From: an uncultured bacterium
GTDB lineage: Bacteria > Planctomycetota > Uabimicrobiia > Uabimicrobiales > JABWCH01
Reading direction: 5' to 3'
Assembly: GCA_938003875.1 (NCBI GenBank)
Contig: CALKWO010000215.1
Span: 39,110-103,109, forward strand
DNA length: 64,000 nt
Shown here: positions 1-8,262 of the stretch, one piece after another
Layout: each line of letters opens with the position of its first letter
Numbering within the stretch: the stretch's first letter is position 1
The notes under the pieces: generated by a model
The model's database searches: none
What the model saw: only the letters and a program-made list of their open reading frames with translations
What the model was told of the DNA's origin: nothing
Program-made: the position numbers and the translations under genes

Positions 1-3000
1 GCCTGTGATTTCATGAACACCACAGGTAAGTATGCTGACTTTCACATCATGATCCTTGTTTTCCAAAGCTTGCACAAGGAAAAGCAGGCTATAAAAGCCA
101 TGGTTCTCGATTGCTCTTCTGTCTTCGCCTTTTTCTTCGGATTGCCAGGCTAGACTCCATAGATGGAGGATGTTTTGGGGCAGATTGTTTTGTTTTTTCA
201 AATCTTCCAGGAGTGAGCGATAGTCTTCTGGACAAAGCGGATTCAGCGTATAGACACGGCTTTCTTTCAAGGCGAAGTGGTCGCTTTTTTCCACAACGAA
301 GACTTCCTGATTTTGTTCTTGCAATTGGCTTTGGATTTCTTGCGACAGCTTACTGCCATCGCTCAAGACTAGCCATGTTTCTTGGACAGAGCTTTCCCAT
401 AGAGCCTCCCTGTCTCTTTTCCAGGAAGGACGATAGAGCCAATCGGCGATTTCTGTTTTCTCGTATAGGAGATGATTGTGGCTTTCCTGGGATATTTCTG
501 GCTCTACCCAGAACCTTTGCCTCTCAAAAGGATATGTGGGTAGAGGCAGTCTTCTTCGGCTACCTTTAGCGTGGAATTTGTTCCAGTCAGGGCAAACACC
601 TGCTGTCCAGAGCCTTCCCATCGCAGACAGGACGGTAGTCCAGTCCTCTATCTCCTCTTTGGGATGGCGCAGCGAGTGGATGAAGATTGCTTCTTTTCTG
701 GCTTGCTGTTTCCCTAGAGTGGAAAGCGTTCTGCCTGGCCCGACTTCCAGGAAAATGGCATTCGTATCCTCCAGAAGAGTCTGGATGCCCTGGCTGAAGC
801 GGACAGTAGAGCGGATATGCTTTGCCCAATATTCTGGGCTGGTGGCCTCTTCTTCTTTTATCCAGGTTCCTGTGACATTGGAAATATAAGGGATTTTAGG
901 GGCATGCAGGGCAATTTTAGCGACTTCTTTTCGGAAGTCTTCGAGAATAGTGTCCATCATGGCAGAGTGGAAAGCATGGGATGTATGGAGTTTCTGGCAA
1001 TCTATATTTTGCGCCTGGAGCAGAGATTCAAGCCAATGGATTTCGTGCGTTTCTCCAGACACAACGCATAGATGAGGCGCATTGATTGCAGCCAGGGAAA
1101 GACGATCTGCTGTCATAGAGCGAATCTCTTTTTCCGACAGGGGAACGATCAACATGGAGCCAGACGCTACGCTCTGGATTTTTTTCCCTCTTAGGCTAAT
1201 GAGCCTCAAAGCATCTTCCAGGCTCAAAACCCCTGAAAGACAAGCGCAAACATATTCGCCTACGCTATGACCAAGCATAGCCTGGGGCTTTATACCCCAT
1301 CTCATCCACATCTTAGCCAGGCTATATTCTATGGTAAACAACGCTGCCTGGGTGAATTGGGTTTGCTCTAGTTCTTGGGAATTGGCCTTATCCGAATAGA
1401 GAAGATCGCGTATATCCATTCCTAGCTCTGGCTTAAGAAGCTCTGAGCATATATCTACCTGCTTGCGGAAGGTGTCCTGGTTTTCATAAAGCTGCCTGCC
1501 CATAGAAACATACTGCGAACCCTGTCCTGGAAACAAAAATACGATGCTGTTTTGCCTTTGTTTCGCTATTCCTTCTGCAACCTTTGCTGGATTGGATTTT
1601 TCGAGCATGGAAATAGCTTCAGGAATATCCTTGCAAGAGAAAGCCAGGCGATGATCGAATGCTCTTCTGCCTCTTTGCAAGGTATAAGCAACATCGCTTA
1701 TAGGAAGAGATGGATTTTTTTGCAAATGTGCTATGAGCCTTTGTTTCATGGTTTCCAGAGTATCTGCACTTCGGGCAGAAAGTACGAGAAGATGGGCTGG
1801 CATGGATTGTGCCTCTTTTTCCTGCGCACAAGGGCTTTGTTCCAAAACGATATGAGCATTGGTGCCTCCCATACCAAAGGAGCTTACACCTGCACGAAAA
1901 GGCTCTTGCTGTATTTCCATCATCTTTTGGTTTACGAAAAAGGGACTGTCTTCTAAAAGCAAATCAGGATGAGGGGATTCAAAATAGGGATTGGGAGGAA
2001 TCTTTTTCTCCTGAAGCACGAATGCTGTTTTGATCAGGCTGGCAACGCCTGCTGCTGCATCGGTATGTCCTATATTGCTCTTAACAGAACCAATGGCACA
2101 GAAATTTTTCTTTTGTGTATGGGATCGGAAAGCCTGGGTTAAGGCTTTGATTTCTATGGGGTCGCCCATAGGCGTACCCGTTCCATGAGCTTCTATATAA
2201 GAAATGCTTTCAGGGGAAAAATCTGCCATCGCCTGAGCCAGGGCTATGACTTCGGCCTGGGCAGCAACAGAAGGTGCTGTGAATCCGATTTTGGCTGAGC
2301 CATCGTTGTTCATGGCAAACCCTTTAATCACGGCATAGATATGATCCTGATCTTCGATGGCATCCTGGAGTCTTTTCAAAACAACGATGCCCACGCCATT
2401 CCCGCTTGCTGTTCCTTGAGCCTTATGGTCAAAAGCACGACAATGCCCATCAGGAGAAAGAATCCCTCCTGGCTGGTACATATAGCCCATTCTTTGCGTT
2501 ACCCTGACAGAAACACCCCCTGCAAGGCACATATCGCACTGATAGCTCCACAGGCTCTGGCAGGCAAGGCTCGTTGCTACAAGCGATGTAGAACAAGCAG
2601 TCTGCACATCCAGGCTAGGCCCCCGAAGGTTCAGCTTATAGGAAACCCTGGTCGTGAGGAAATCCTTTTCACTGCCTGTGATATGCTCCAGGTTGCTCAG
2701 GGATTCTATTCTATCTTTCATAGAAAAAGCAGAAGAGAGATTCAGCAGATAATACGTATTCCAACCCGTACCAGCATAGACTCCGATAGATCCAGGAAAA
2801 CTCTGTGGATCGTATCCTGCATTTTCCAGAGCTTCCCAGGCACATTCCAGAAAGAGCCTGTGTTGCGGATCCATCATCTCCGCTTCTCTGGGATTATACC
2901 CAAAAAACTCCGCATCGAAATATTCGCTATCTCTGAGGACAAAACCCTTGTTTACATAGTTCGGAAGCTTTGTAAAAGCACTAGGAATGCCTTGTTCTTT

Positions 3001-3141
3001 GAGTTCCTGCTCACTAAAAATAGAAAGGGATTCCCGCCCAGACAAAAGATTTTCCCAAAACTCTTCTATGTTAGATGCACCTGGAAAACGACAGCTCATA
3101 CCTACGATAGCAATGCCTTCTAAAGATATATTCTCGCTCAT
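1..3141 (-). CDS. Type I polyketide synthase, KS-AT-(KR start), truncated by window edge
   Basis: The first 1047 residues of a modular polyketide synthase; the reading frame is still open at base 1. Residues ~8-430 are a ketosynthase with the nucleophile motif TACSTS (Cys183) and both histidine motifs (EAHGTGT, NIGHTDAAAG). Residues ~535-830 are an acyltransferase with GHSVGEYV (Ser626). Its HAFH motif (722-725) is the signature usually linked to malonyl-CoA selection. From ~905 a Rossmann-like stretch (WLVLSDG) looks like the structural half of a ketoreductase. No acyl-carrier domain is visible before the edge. The start ATG has an AGAGAG ribosome site, and the protein begins directly with KS, so no loading module precedes it. 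It lies 89 bp downstream of a Ser/Thr kinase on the same strand and is probably cotranscribed. The product cannot be predicted from this part. Confidence 0.95.
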   Translation of the reverse strand, partial: MSENISLEGIAIVGMSCRFPGASNIEEFWENLLSGRESLSIFSEQELKEQGIPSAFTKLPNYVNKGFVLRDSEYFDAEFFGYNPREAEMMDPQHRLFLECAWEALENAGYDPQSFPGSIGVYAGTGWNTYYLLNLSSAFSMKDRIESLSNLEHITGSEKDFLTTRVSYKLNLRGPSLDVQTACSTSLVATSLACQSLWSYQCDMCLAGGVSVRVTQRMGYMYQPGGILSPDGHCRAFDHKAQGTASGNGVGIVVLKRLQDAIEDQDHIYAVIKGFAMNNDGSAKIGFTAPSVAAQAEVIALAQAMADFSPESISYIEAHGTGTPMGDPIEIKALTQAFRSHTQKKNFCAIGSVKSNIGHTDAAAGVASLIKTAFVLQEKKIPPNPYFESPHPDLLLEDSPFFVNQKMMEIQQEPFRAGVSSFGMGGTNAHIVLEQSPCAQEKEAQSMPAHLLVLSARSADTLETMKQRLIAHLQKNPSLPISDVAYTLQRGRRAFDHRLAFSCKDIPEAISMLEKSNPAKVAEGIAKQRQNSIVFLFPGQGSQYVSMGRQLYENQDTFRKQVDICSELLKPELGMDIRDLLYSDKANSQELEQTQFTQAALFTIEYSLAKMWMRWGIKPQAMLGHSVGEYVCACLSGVLSLEDALRLISLRGKKIQSVASGSMLIVPLSEKEIRSMTADRLSLAAINAPHLCVVSGETHEIHWLESLLQAQNIDCQKLHTSHAFHSAMMDTILEDFRKEVAKIALHAPKIPYISNVTGTWIKEEEATSPEYWAKHIRSTVRFSQGIQTLLEDTNAIFLEVGPGRTLSTLGKQQARKEAIFIHSLRHPKEEIEDWTTVLSAMGRLWTAGVCPDWNKFHAKGSRRRLPLPTYPFERQRFWVEPEISQESHNHLLYEKTEIADWLYRPSWKRDREALWESSVQETWLVLSDGSKLSQEIQSQLQEQNQEVFVVEKSDHFALKESRVYTLNPLCPEDYRSLLEDLKKQNNLPQNILHLWSLAWQSEEKGEDRRAIENHGFYSLLFLVQALENKDHDVKVSILTCGVHEITG

Positions 3142-3230
3142 ATATTTTCTCTCTTATATCCAGCAAAAATCTGCAAAAGTATAGTTAGTTAATATACTAA
3201 ATGGATTGAAAGATTTTGCCAGTTGTCGCT

Positions 3231-4841
3231 CTATTTTTTTACTTCATGTTCTTGTGTATTATATTTCCCAATCCTTTTCAGCCAGTCTTTCCTCTCTTCT
3301 CTTGCTAAAAAAACCTGATATTCTTCAGACAATTCTTCATGGCATACTTCCCAGGCTTTTATGAATTGTTTTTGCTCTAAATACCTTTCTATTTGTTGAA
3401 GTTTTATATCTTCATGAAAAAAAGTACTCAGAATTTTAGATAGAAAACGGTTGTTGATTTCCTGAGAAATAAGGTTTATAAGCTGCTGTGCGTTCTTTTC
3501 CTTCTCTTCTTTCAAGGCAGAAAAAAATGCCTTTTTCAGGATTTCCAATTTCTTTTCTTTTGTGTAATTTTGAGCTTTTGCGAGAAGAAAGCTTGCTCTT
3601 AGATATTCCTCTTTATTTAGGGCTTCTTCAATCTGCGTTTGCTGTACTACAGGCATGGAAATTTTTTTTTTGATATAAATGGGTAGAGGGATCAAAAAAA
3701 GAAATGCCAGTACCACTAGCATGGCACTACGAATCTCTTTGTCTAACCTTCCCCAATAGCTTTGAGCTATCCATTTCAAGGACGTTAGAGAAAGAATGTT
3801 TTTTTGGCATAGCTCAATGGCATCTATGAATTCCTGCGCAGAGGAAAAGCGATGCTTTGCTTCTTTCGACATAGATTTCAAAATAATGGCATCTAATAAA
3901 AAAGATATAGATTGAGGATGAGGAGTTTTAGCGAAGATCTCTCGCATTGGTCGCGGATTTTTTTTGATGATAGAGCGCAATACTTTTTCTCTGCTGCCGA
4001 CAAAAGGTGGAAATCCTGTCAGAAGATGATAAAGCAAAGCCCCAACTCCATAAATATCTGTAGCAGGAGAAAGGGGCGTTTTCATAATTTGCTCAGGTGC
4101 CATATAGTACGTTGTTCCAATAATAAAACCTGTTCTGGTAAGCGATTGCAAATCCAGACCACCTTGAGTGGAAAATACTTTGGCAATCCCAAAATCCAGT
4201 ATCCTTACCCTAAGCCCCTTTTCTTTTTCTTCCACCATAATATTCCCTGGCTTTATATCTCGATGTACTACGCCTTTTTCGTGTGCTAATTTGAGGGCAG
4301 ACAATATCTGTCTGGTAATTTCCAGGCTTTCTTGTACAGAAAGATGATGTCTTGTTGCCAGGATGGTTTTAAGGCTTTTCCCAGGGCATAGATCCATTAC
4401 CATGAAATAGCCACCTTTTCTGCTGCGATGAAGATTCCTGACCATCACGATTCCTGGATGGACAAGCTCTGATGCAATATGGGCTTCATGGATAAAGCGT
4501 CTTTCTTGTTGTTCCGAGATAGGGTATAGAGGTTTTAAAATTTTGATAGCAACAGGAAGGTTTAGCAAAAGATCCGTTCCCCGATAGACTCTGCCCATAG
4601 CACCATCTGCAAGATAGGATGAAATTTTATACCTTTTTGCCAGAATTTTTCCGATGATTCCATCTTTTGATGCAGAGAGCAGGGTTTGAGTTTTGATGTC
4701 AGACTTCAGAACAGGGATTTTAATATACTTTCCGCAATGAGAACATCGGATTTCTCGCCTGGATTCATTTTCTGCGATTTGAATACGCAAGCCACAGGGG
4801 CATCCTAGAATGAACATTCTTTGTGCCACGTTATTTGCCAA
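3231..4841 (-). CDS. Membrane Ser/Thr protein kinase with N-terminal zinc ribbon
   Basis: A 536-residue Hanks-type kinase. Residues ~14-38 hold two cysteine pairs (CPC and CSHC), a probable zinc ribbon. The kinase domain spans ~71-340: glycine loop LADGAMGRVY, ATP lysine K100, catalytic HRDIKPGN (D195), DFG at 216 and an MAPEQ P+1 segment. A single membrane helix lies at ~373-390. The C-terminal ~140 residues are helical and charged, probably extracytoplasmic. The start overlaps the end of the upstream gene by 11 bp, indicating translational coupling. The polyketide synthase follows on the same strand, so this kinase may regulate that locus; the substrate is unknown. Confidence 0.93.
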   Translation of the reverse strand: MANNVAQRMFILGCPCGLRIQIAENESRREIRCSHCGKYIKIPVLKSDIKTQTLLSASKDGIIGKILAKRYKISSYLADGAMGRVYRGTDLLLNLPVAIKILKPLYPISEQQERRFIHEAHIASELVHPGIVMVRNLHRSRKGGYFMVMDLCPGKSLKTILATRHHLSVQESLEITRQILSALKLAHEKGVVHRDIKPGNIMVEEKEKGLRVRILDFGIAKVFSTQGGLDLQSLTRTGFIIGTTYYMAPEQIMKTPLSPATDIYGVGALLYHLLTGFPPFVGSREKVLRSIIKKNPRPMREIFAKTPHPQSISFLLDAIILKSMSKEAKHRFSSAQEFIDAIELCQKNILSLTSLKWIAQSYWGRLDKEIRSAMLVVLAFLFLIPLPIYIKKKISMPVVQQTQIEEALNKEEYLRASFLLAKAQNYTKEKKLEILKKAFFSALKEEKEKNAQQLINLISQEINNRFLSKILSTFFHEDIKLQQIERYLEQKQFIKAWEVCHEELSEEYQVFLAREERKDWLKRIGKYNTQEHEVKK

Positions 4842-5730
4842 TCGTGATATATAGATAAAGAAGAATTAGAAATGCCATAAACAACAAATAAGGCATAACG
4901 GAAAATCTTGTGTACCTTTTTTGTAAGACATAGAAGAGTTCAGGTTCTGGTATAGAATGTACCAGAGTAGACATTTCCCACTGTAGACTTATGGCTGGCG
5001 TTGCCTTGGAATCAAAAGAATGTATGCTTCTGTTCTCTTTACAATACGGGGAAAAACGAAAACATAGCCCTTTGGGAAGTTCGTCATTCAAGGAAAAAGA
5101 ATCTATCTGGCAAGCCATTCTCTTCTCTTTATCCATAGCATAGACAATCGCTCTGGCAAGCCTGGAAGCATCGTTATCTACTGCAATTTCGCGAGGAGAA
5201 AAAGGGCAATCTTCTTCTTGCAAGGAAAAAAGCAATTTTTTTTCTTTAAGCCCAAGAGAAGAAAGAATCTTAAAGAAATGCTTCGTCTCTTTATGCCAAA
5301 GGCGATGTTGCTCTTTCTGTAATGTTTCTAAAGAAATTTCTGGGATATAACTCACATCGTTGCGTTTTTTGGGAATATACAAGGATAAGGATGGAAGCAT
5401 CCAGGATAGAATAAGGGGATTGCCTTTCGTCAGTCTCCAGGCTTCAGCATCGAAAAGAATATTTCTCATTATCCTGGATTCTCTTCCTACCTGGTCCTTC
5501 CATCCATTAAAGATTTCCAGTAAGACACAGATGCCGTTTTTTAAAGAATATATACAAAAACTATAATCATAATTCGGCAGCACATGCCTTTGACGATCAT
5601 AGTTTTCACAATAGGATAGAGTATCGTCTATAAAACTGCTATCCAGGCTCTCTGTTTTGGCAAGAATAGAATACCCTGCTGACCAGGGTGTTGAACCGTA
5701 AATCCATTGTGCAATAGTTTTTATTTTCAT
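4831..5730 (-). CDS. Membrane protein resembling GTPase-associated protein 1 N-terminal domain
   Basis: 299 residues with a single C-terminal membrane helix (~275-295), so it is tail-anchored with a large soluble N-terminal part. The N-terminus (IYGSTPWSAGYSILAKTESL, then a segment ending RESRIMRNILFDAEAW) has the layout I associate with GAP1-N domains: a 'YGS..GYs.LA.S..L' opening, then a hydrophobic strand and an R-rich 'shared handle' motif. This assignment is from memory of the family pattern and is tentative. Its 3' end overlaps the Ser/Thr kinase start by 11 bp. It follows a secreted tandem-repeat protein by 48 bp. No GTPase gene is nearby, which is a point against the family call. Confidence 0.75.
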   Translation of the reverse strand: MKIKTIAQWIYGSTPWSAGYSILAKTESLDSSFIDDTLSYCENYDRQRHVLPNYDYSFCIYSLKNGICVLLEIFNGWKDQVGRESRIMRNILFDAEAWRLTKGNPLILSWMLPSLSLYIPKKRNDVSYIPEISLETLQKEQHRLWHKETKHFFKILSSLGLKEKKLLFSLQEEDCPFSPREIAVDNDASRLARAIVYAMDKEKRMACQIDSFSLNDELPKGLCFRFSPYCKENRSIHSFDSKATPAISLQWEMSTLVHSIPEPELFYVLQKRYTRFSVMPYLLFMAFLILLYLYITIGK

Positions 5731-5778
5731 AAATCAGCTTTGTTGTCGGATATAATCCATCGCCAATAGCATGGATCA

Positions 5779-6618
5779 TCAATATGCCACGCTAAACTTT
5801 GTTTCTGCGACTTTATGGCTTCCAAAATAAATATCCAGGCGATAGTTGCCTACTTCCCATTTACCAGGAGTGTCCCATCCCCAGCCACACCAAAAATCTG
5901 CATTTTTCCATGTATAGGGGACATCCACGTTAATAGAGGCTTTCCCTACAAAAGAGCCATCTTCCTTGTAGTAATAGCCAACAATCATGGGCTTTTGGTC
6001 GCAGACGTTATAAAGGAGGTTTTTGGCTCCCACGATAAAAGAGACATACTTGGTAGTGCTTCTATAGAATCTTGTGGTGTACAAAGTATCTTCATCTGGT
6101 TTTGTATTATATCCACCTTCAAAGAGCTTTACAAACTCAAATTCTAAATCCTTGAATTTTTCTTGCTTTACTACAGCTTCATTATTCTGTATGCTAAAAA
6201 AACTTTCAGCGAATTTTTGCTGGTCTACCCATAACTCTACTCTATAGTTGCCTACAGGCCAGTTCCCCGCAGCATCCCATCCCCATCCATGAGAAATATA
6301 AGAATAAGACCAATCTTTTTTTATAGCAAAATCAGAAGAAACCTGTCCTCGCAAACTATTGTCACTATTAAAGTATTTCCATAAAACAATATGCTTTTGG
6401 TCCTGGATATTATAGAGATGGTTTTTGACTTCTAGCTCACACCATATATAGCGAGCTGCACTTTTATAGAATTGGATACTATATTGCCTTTGATCTCTTG
6501 CTGGAGAATTTGTGCCAGCATTGAAAAATCGTACCTGAGACAAGGAAATTCCTTGCACAGCGAAAATATAAGAGGAAAATAGCAAGAAAACGGATAAAAA
6601 GACTAGATATTTTTTCAT
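5779..6618 (-). CDS. Secreted protein with two copies of a ~100-residue domain
   Basis: 279 residues with a clear signal peptide (MKKYLVFLSVFLLFSSYIFA). Two copies of one domain follow, at about residues 30-140 and 165-279. Both contain, in order, RFYxS-type or QFYKS, a K-N-x-LYN segment, DQK, GWGWD, GxWxVGNYR and a closing strand ending F-S-V/I. The pattern suggests an all-beta, Ig-like fold. I do not recognise the family. The start at 6618 is chosen because an AAGGAG site lies 10 bases upstream and the signal peptide begins there; the longer frame to 6675 runs into a dispersed repeat. First gene of the minus-strand run leading to the kinase and polyketide synthase. Confidence 0.9.
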   Translation of the reverse strand: MKKYLVFLSVFLLFSSYIFAVQGISLSQVRFFNAGTNSPARDQRQYSIQFYKSAARYIWCELEVKNHLYNIQDQKHIVLWKYFNSDNSLRGQVSSDFAIKKDWSYSYISHGWGWDAAGNWPVGNYRVELWVDQQKFAESFFSIQNNEAVVKQEKFKDLEFEFVKLFEGGYNTKPDEDTLYTTRFYRSTTKYVSFIVGAKNLLYNVCDQKPMIVGYYYKEDGSFVGKASINVDVPYTWKNADFWCGWGWDTPGKWEVGNYRLDIYFGSHKVAETKFSVAY

Positions 6619-6654
6619 TTTGATTTTCTCCTTTTTTGGGATGTTTTTGTAGTC

Positions 6655-6722
6655 GTAAATATCTATAAATAACAAAGCCTGCCCTTCGCAAATTTTTCCT
6701 GTGCCAGCAGGCGGTATATACG
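6655..6722 (-). repeat. R3 repeat unit lacking its hairpin ('empty' form)
   Basis: Read on the minus strand, this stretch closely matches 17707-17806 on the plus strand (ACCGCCTGCT, then GGCACAGGAAAAATTTGC, then GCAGGCTT.GTTAT). The 34 bases that form the bulged hairpin in that copy (17717-17750) are absent. It lies just upstream of the secreted protein gene, outside its coding part. Confidence 0.75.
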
Positions 6723-6809
6723 CTCTTTATATATTTAAATAAATATTTAAGTACTATTATAATAAAGAAAATACCAAAAAACAAATTTTTAAAAAATAAA
6801 AAATAGCTA

Positions 6810-6825
6810 TTGACCTTTTGGTCAA
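6810..6825. promoter_or_regulatory. TetR-type operator 1
   Basis: TTGACC-TTTT-GGTCAA: perfect 6-bp arms around a 4-base spacer. This is the GACC-N4-GGTC form common for TetR-family repressors of fatty-acid genes. It lies 105 bp upstream of the acyl-CoA dehydrogenase start. No TetR gene is in the window. Confidence 0.6.
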
Positions 6826-6840
6826 TTTTTTTTACAATAA

Positions 6841-6858
6841 ACTAACCGATTGGTCAGT
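6841..6858. promoter_or_regulatory. TetR-type operator 2, overlapping a putative -35
   Basis: ACTAACCGATTGGTCAGT is an imperfect 18-bp palindrome (ACTRACC / GGTYAGT arms). Its centre is 32 bp from that of operator 1, about three helical turns, so both would face the same side of the DNA. It covers a TTGGTC that could be a weak -35 for a TATAAC at 6875-6880 (spacing 19), which fits repression of the downstream gene. Confidence 0.6.
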
Positions 6859-6929
6859 ATTCAATAAAAAAGATTATAACATATTTTTTTTAATATAGTT
6901 GTGATGTTATTTTTTTGAAAGGTAAACTC

Positions 6930-8150
6930 ATGGCTTTTTTTGTAGATGCTCAGGAACAAAGCTTATTAAAGCTGTATGGAAAAGACCCACAATATTCAGA
7001 AAATATAGACTTTTTAAAGAAATCCTTGGAACAATTTCTCACAAAGGAAATTGCCCCTAATGCCTATAAAAACGATTTAGAAGAGATTTTTCCCGTAGAA
7101 AGCTTTAAAAAATTAGGAGAATTAGGGTTTATAGGAATGCCTTTTCCAGAAGAATTTGAAGGGATGTCTCTCCCTTTTCCTTATTATTGTGCGGGACTGG
7201 AGAGCCTGGCAAAAGCTGATGCTGGTTTTGCCTTAGCCGTAGCGATTCATGGAACAGTGACAGATGGAATTCAGCACTACGCTTCTCAGGAAGTAAAACA
7301 GCAGCATCTTGCCGATCTGATTAGCGGCAGGAAAATAGCCTCTTTTGGATTAACTGAAACCACAAGCGGCAGCGATGCCCAAAGTATGGCTACTTCATAT
7401 AAATATGATCCACAGACAAAAGAATATATTCTGAATGGTACAAAATATTGGATCACCAATGGAATGTCAGCCGAAGTATTTTTTATCATGGCAAAAGGGC
7501 AGGATGGAAAAGTAAGTGCTTTTGTCATTGATAAAAATGGGAAAGGCACTTTTGAGCAGCATAAAATTTTAGATAAAATGGGGGTAAGAAGCTCGAATAC
7601 AGCAGAGCTGGTTTTCCAGGACTATAGAGTGCCAGAATATTGCCTGGTGGGCGAGCATGGCAAAGGATTCAAATATGCTATGCGAATGCTCAATGGTGGG
7701 AGAATCACGATTGCCGCATGGTGTACTGGAATTTCCCAGGGTGCCTATGAAAAGCTTTTGAAATATTCTTATGAAAGAAAACTTTTTGGTAAATTGCTGA
7801 AGGATCTGGACAATACCAAAAAAGAGCTTGCTGAGATGATAATGGAAATCTATGCCAGCCGTGAGCTATATCAACACGCTGCATATTATAAAGAAGACGA
7901 AAAAACTGTGGCACTGAATGCAGCCATAGCCAAGGTAAAAGCAACAGAGGCATCTGTACGAATAGGAGAAAGAGCCATTCAATTAGCAGGAGGTTATGGA
8001 TACGTAAAAGACTCTCGTATCGAAAGGCATCTTAGGGATGCTCTCCTGGGGCAAATCGGAGAAGGAGCGAACGAAGTCTTAAAAATTGTCGTTATTCCCA
8101 GGGTTCTTTACCAGGAATTCGAAAAAAAACCATTAACTACCATTTGGTAA
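6930..8150 (+). CDS. Acyl-CoA dehydrogenase
   Basis: 406 residues, the normal length for this flavoenzyme family, which introduces the alpha-beta double bond into acyl-CoA thioesters. Visible signatures are the FAD/substrate loop FGLTETTSGSDA, the YSYERKLFGKLL helix, and the C-terminal GGYGYVKDSRIERHLRDA followed by IGEGANE, whose glutamate sits at the usual catalytic-base position. I start at ATG 6930, seven bases after GAAAGG; an upstream TTG at 6915 overlaps that ribosome site. Two TetR-type operators lie upstream, so it is probably induced by an acyl-CoA or related ligand. No electron-transfer flavoprotein gene is adjacent. An R1 hairpin follows about 30 bp after the stop. Confidence 0.95.
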   Translation: MAFFVDAQEQSLLKLYGKDPQYSENIDFLKKSLEQFLTKEIAPNAYKNDLEEIFPVESFKKLGELGFIGMPFPEEFEGMSLPFPYYCAGLESLAKADAGFALAVAIHGTVTDGIQHYASQEVKQQHLADLISGRKIASFGLTETTSGSDAQSMATSYKYDPQTKEYILNGTKYWITNGMSAEVFFIMAKGQDGKVSAFVIDKNGKGTFEQHKILDKMGVRSSNTAELVFQDYRVPEYCLVGEHGKGFKYAMRMLNGGRITIAAWCTGISQGAYEKLLKYSYERKLFGKLLKDLDNTKKELAEMIMEIYASRELYQHAAYYKEDEKTVALNAAIAKVKATEASVRIGERAIQLAGGYGYVKDSRIERHLRDALLGQIGEGANEVLKIVVIPRVLYQEFEKKPLTTIW

Positions 8151-8182
8151 TCCACTACCACTGCCAAAGCAATAGATTGTAG

Positions 8183-8245
8183 GCGCAGGGTTGCGCCGAA
8201 AAAGTCGTGTCTTCTCGAAAGCCTGACTCCAGCGCAATCCCTGCG
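8183..8245 (+). repeat. R1 hairpin repeat, copy 1
   Basis: Arms CGCAGGGTTGCGC and GCGCAATCCCTGCG pair with one extra A in the right arm. They enclose about 35 bases with the conserved GAAAAAGTC...TGTCT core. TGTAG precedes and TCTTT follows. It lies between convergent acyl-CoA dehydrogenase and lysA, oriented with the dehydrogenase. Confidence 0.9.
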
Positions 8246-8262
8246 TCTTTAATCAATGCGAT

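Larger units (their letters stand above)
6619..6929. other. Intergenic region between divergent genes
   Basis: About 310 bases between the secreted protein (minus) and the acyl-CoA dehydrogenase (plus). It holds the empty R3 repeat at 6655-6722, a very AT-rich stretch at 6723-6805, two TetR-type palindromes at 6810-6825 and 6841-6858, and a possible -10 (TATAAC, 6875-6880). No gene or RNA is seen. Confidence 0.8.

Noticed and set aside
111..3123. Several plus-strand open frames of 60-260 codons
   Set aside because: They are antisense shadows of the polyketide synthase, whose domain motifs are unmistakable on the minus strand; none has a recognisable product.
6915..6929. TTG start for the acyl-CoA dehydrogenase
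   Set aside because: It overlaps the GAAAGG site used by the ATG at 6930, which fits better.
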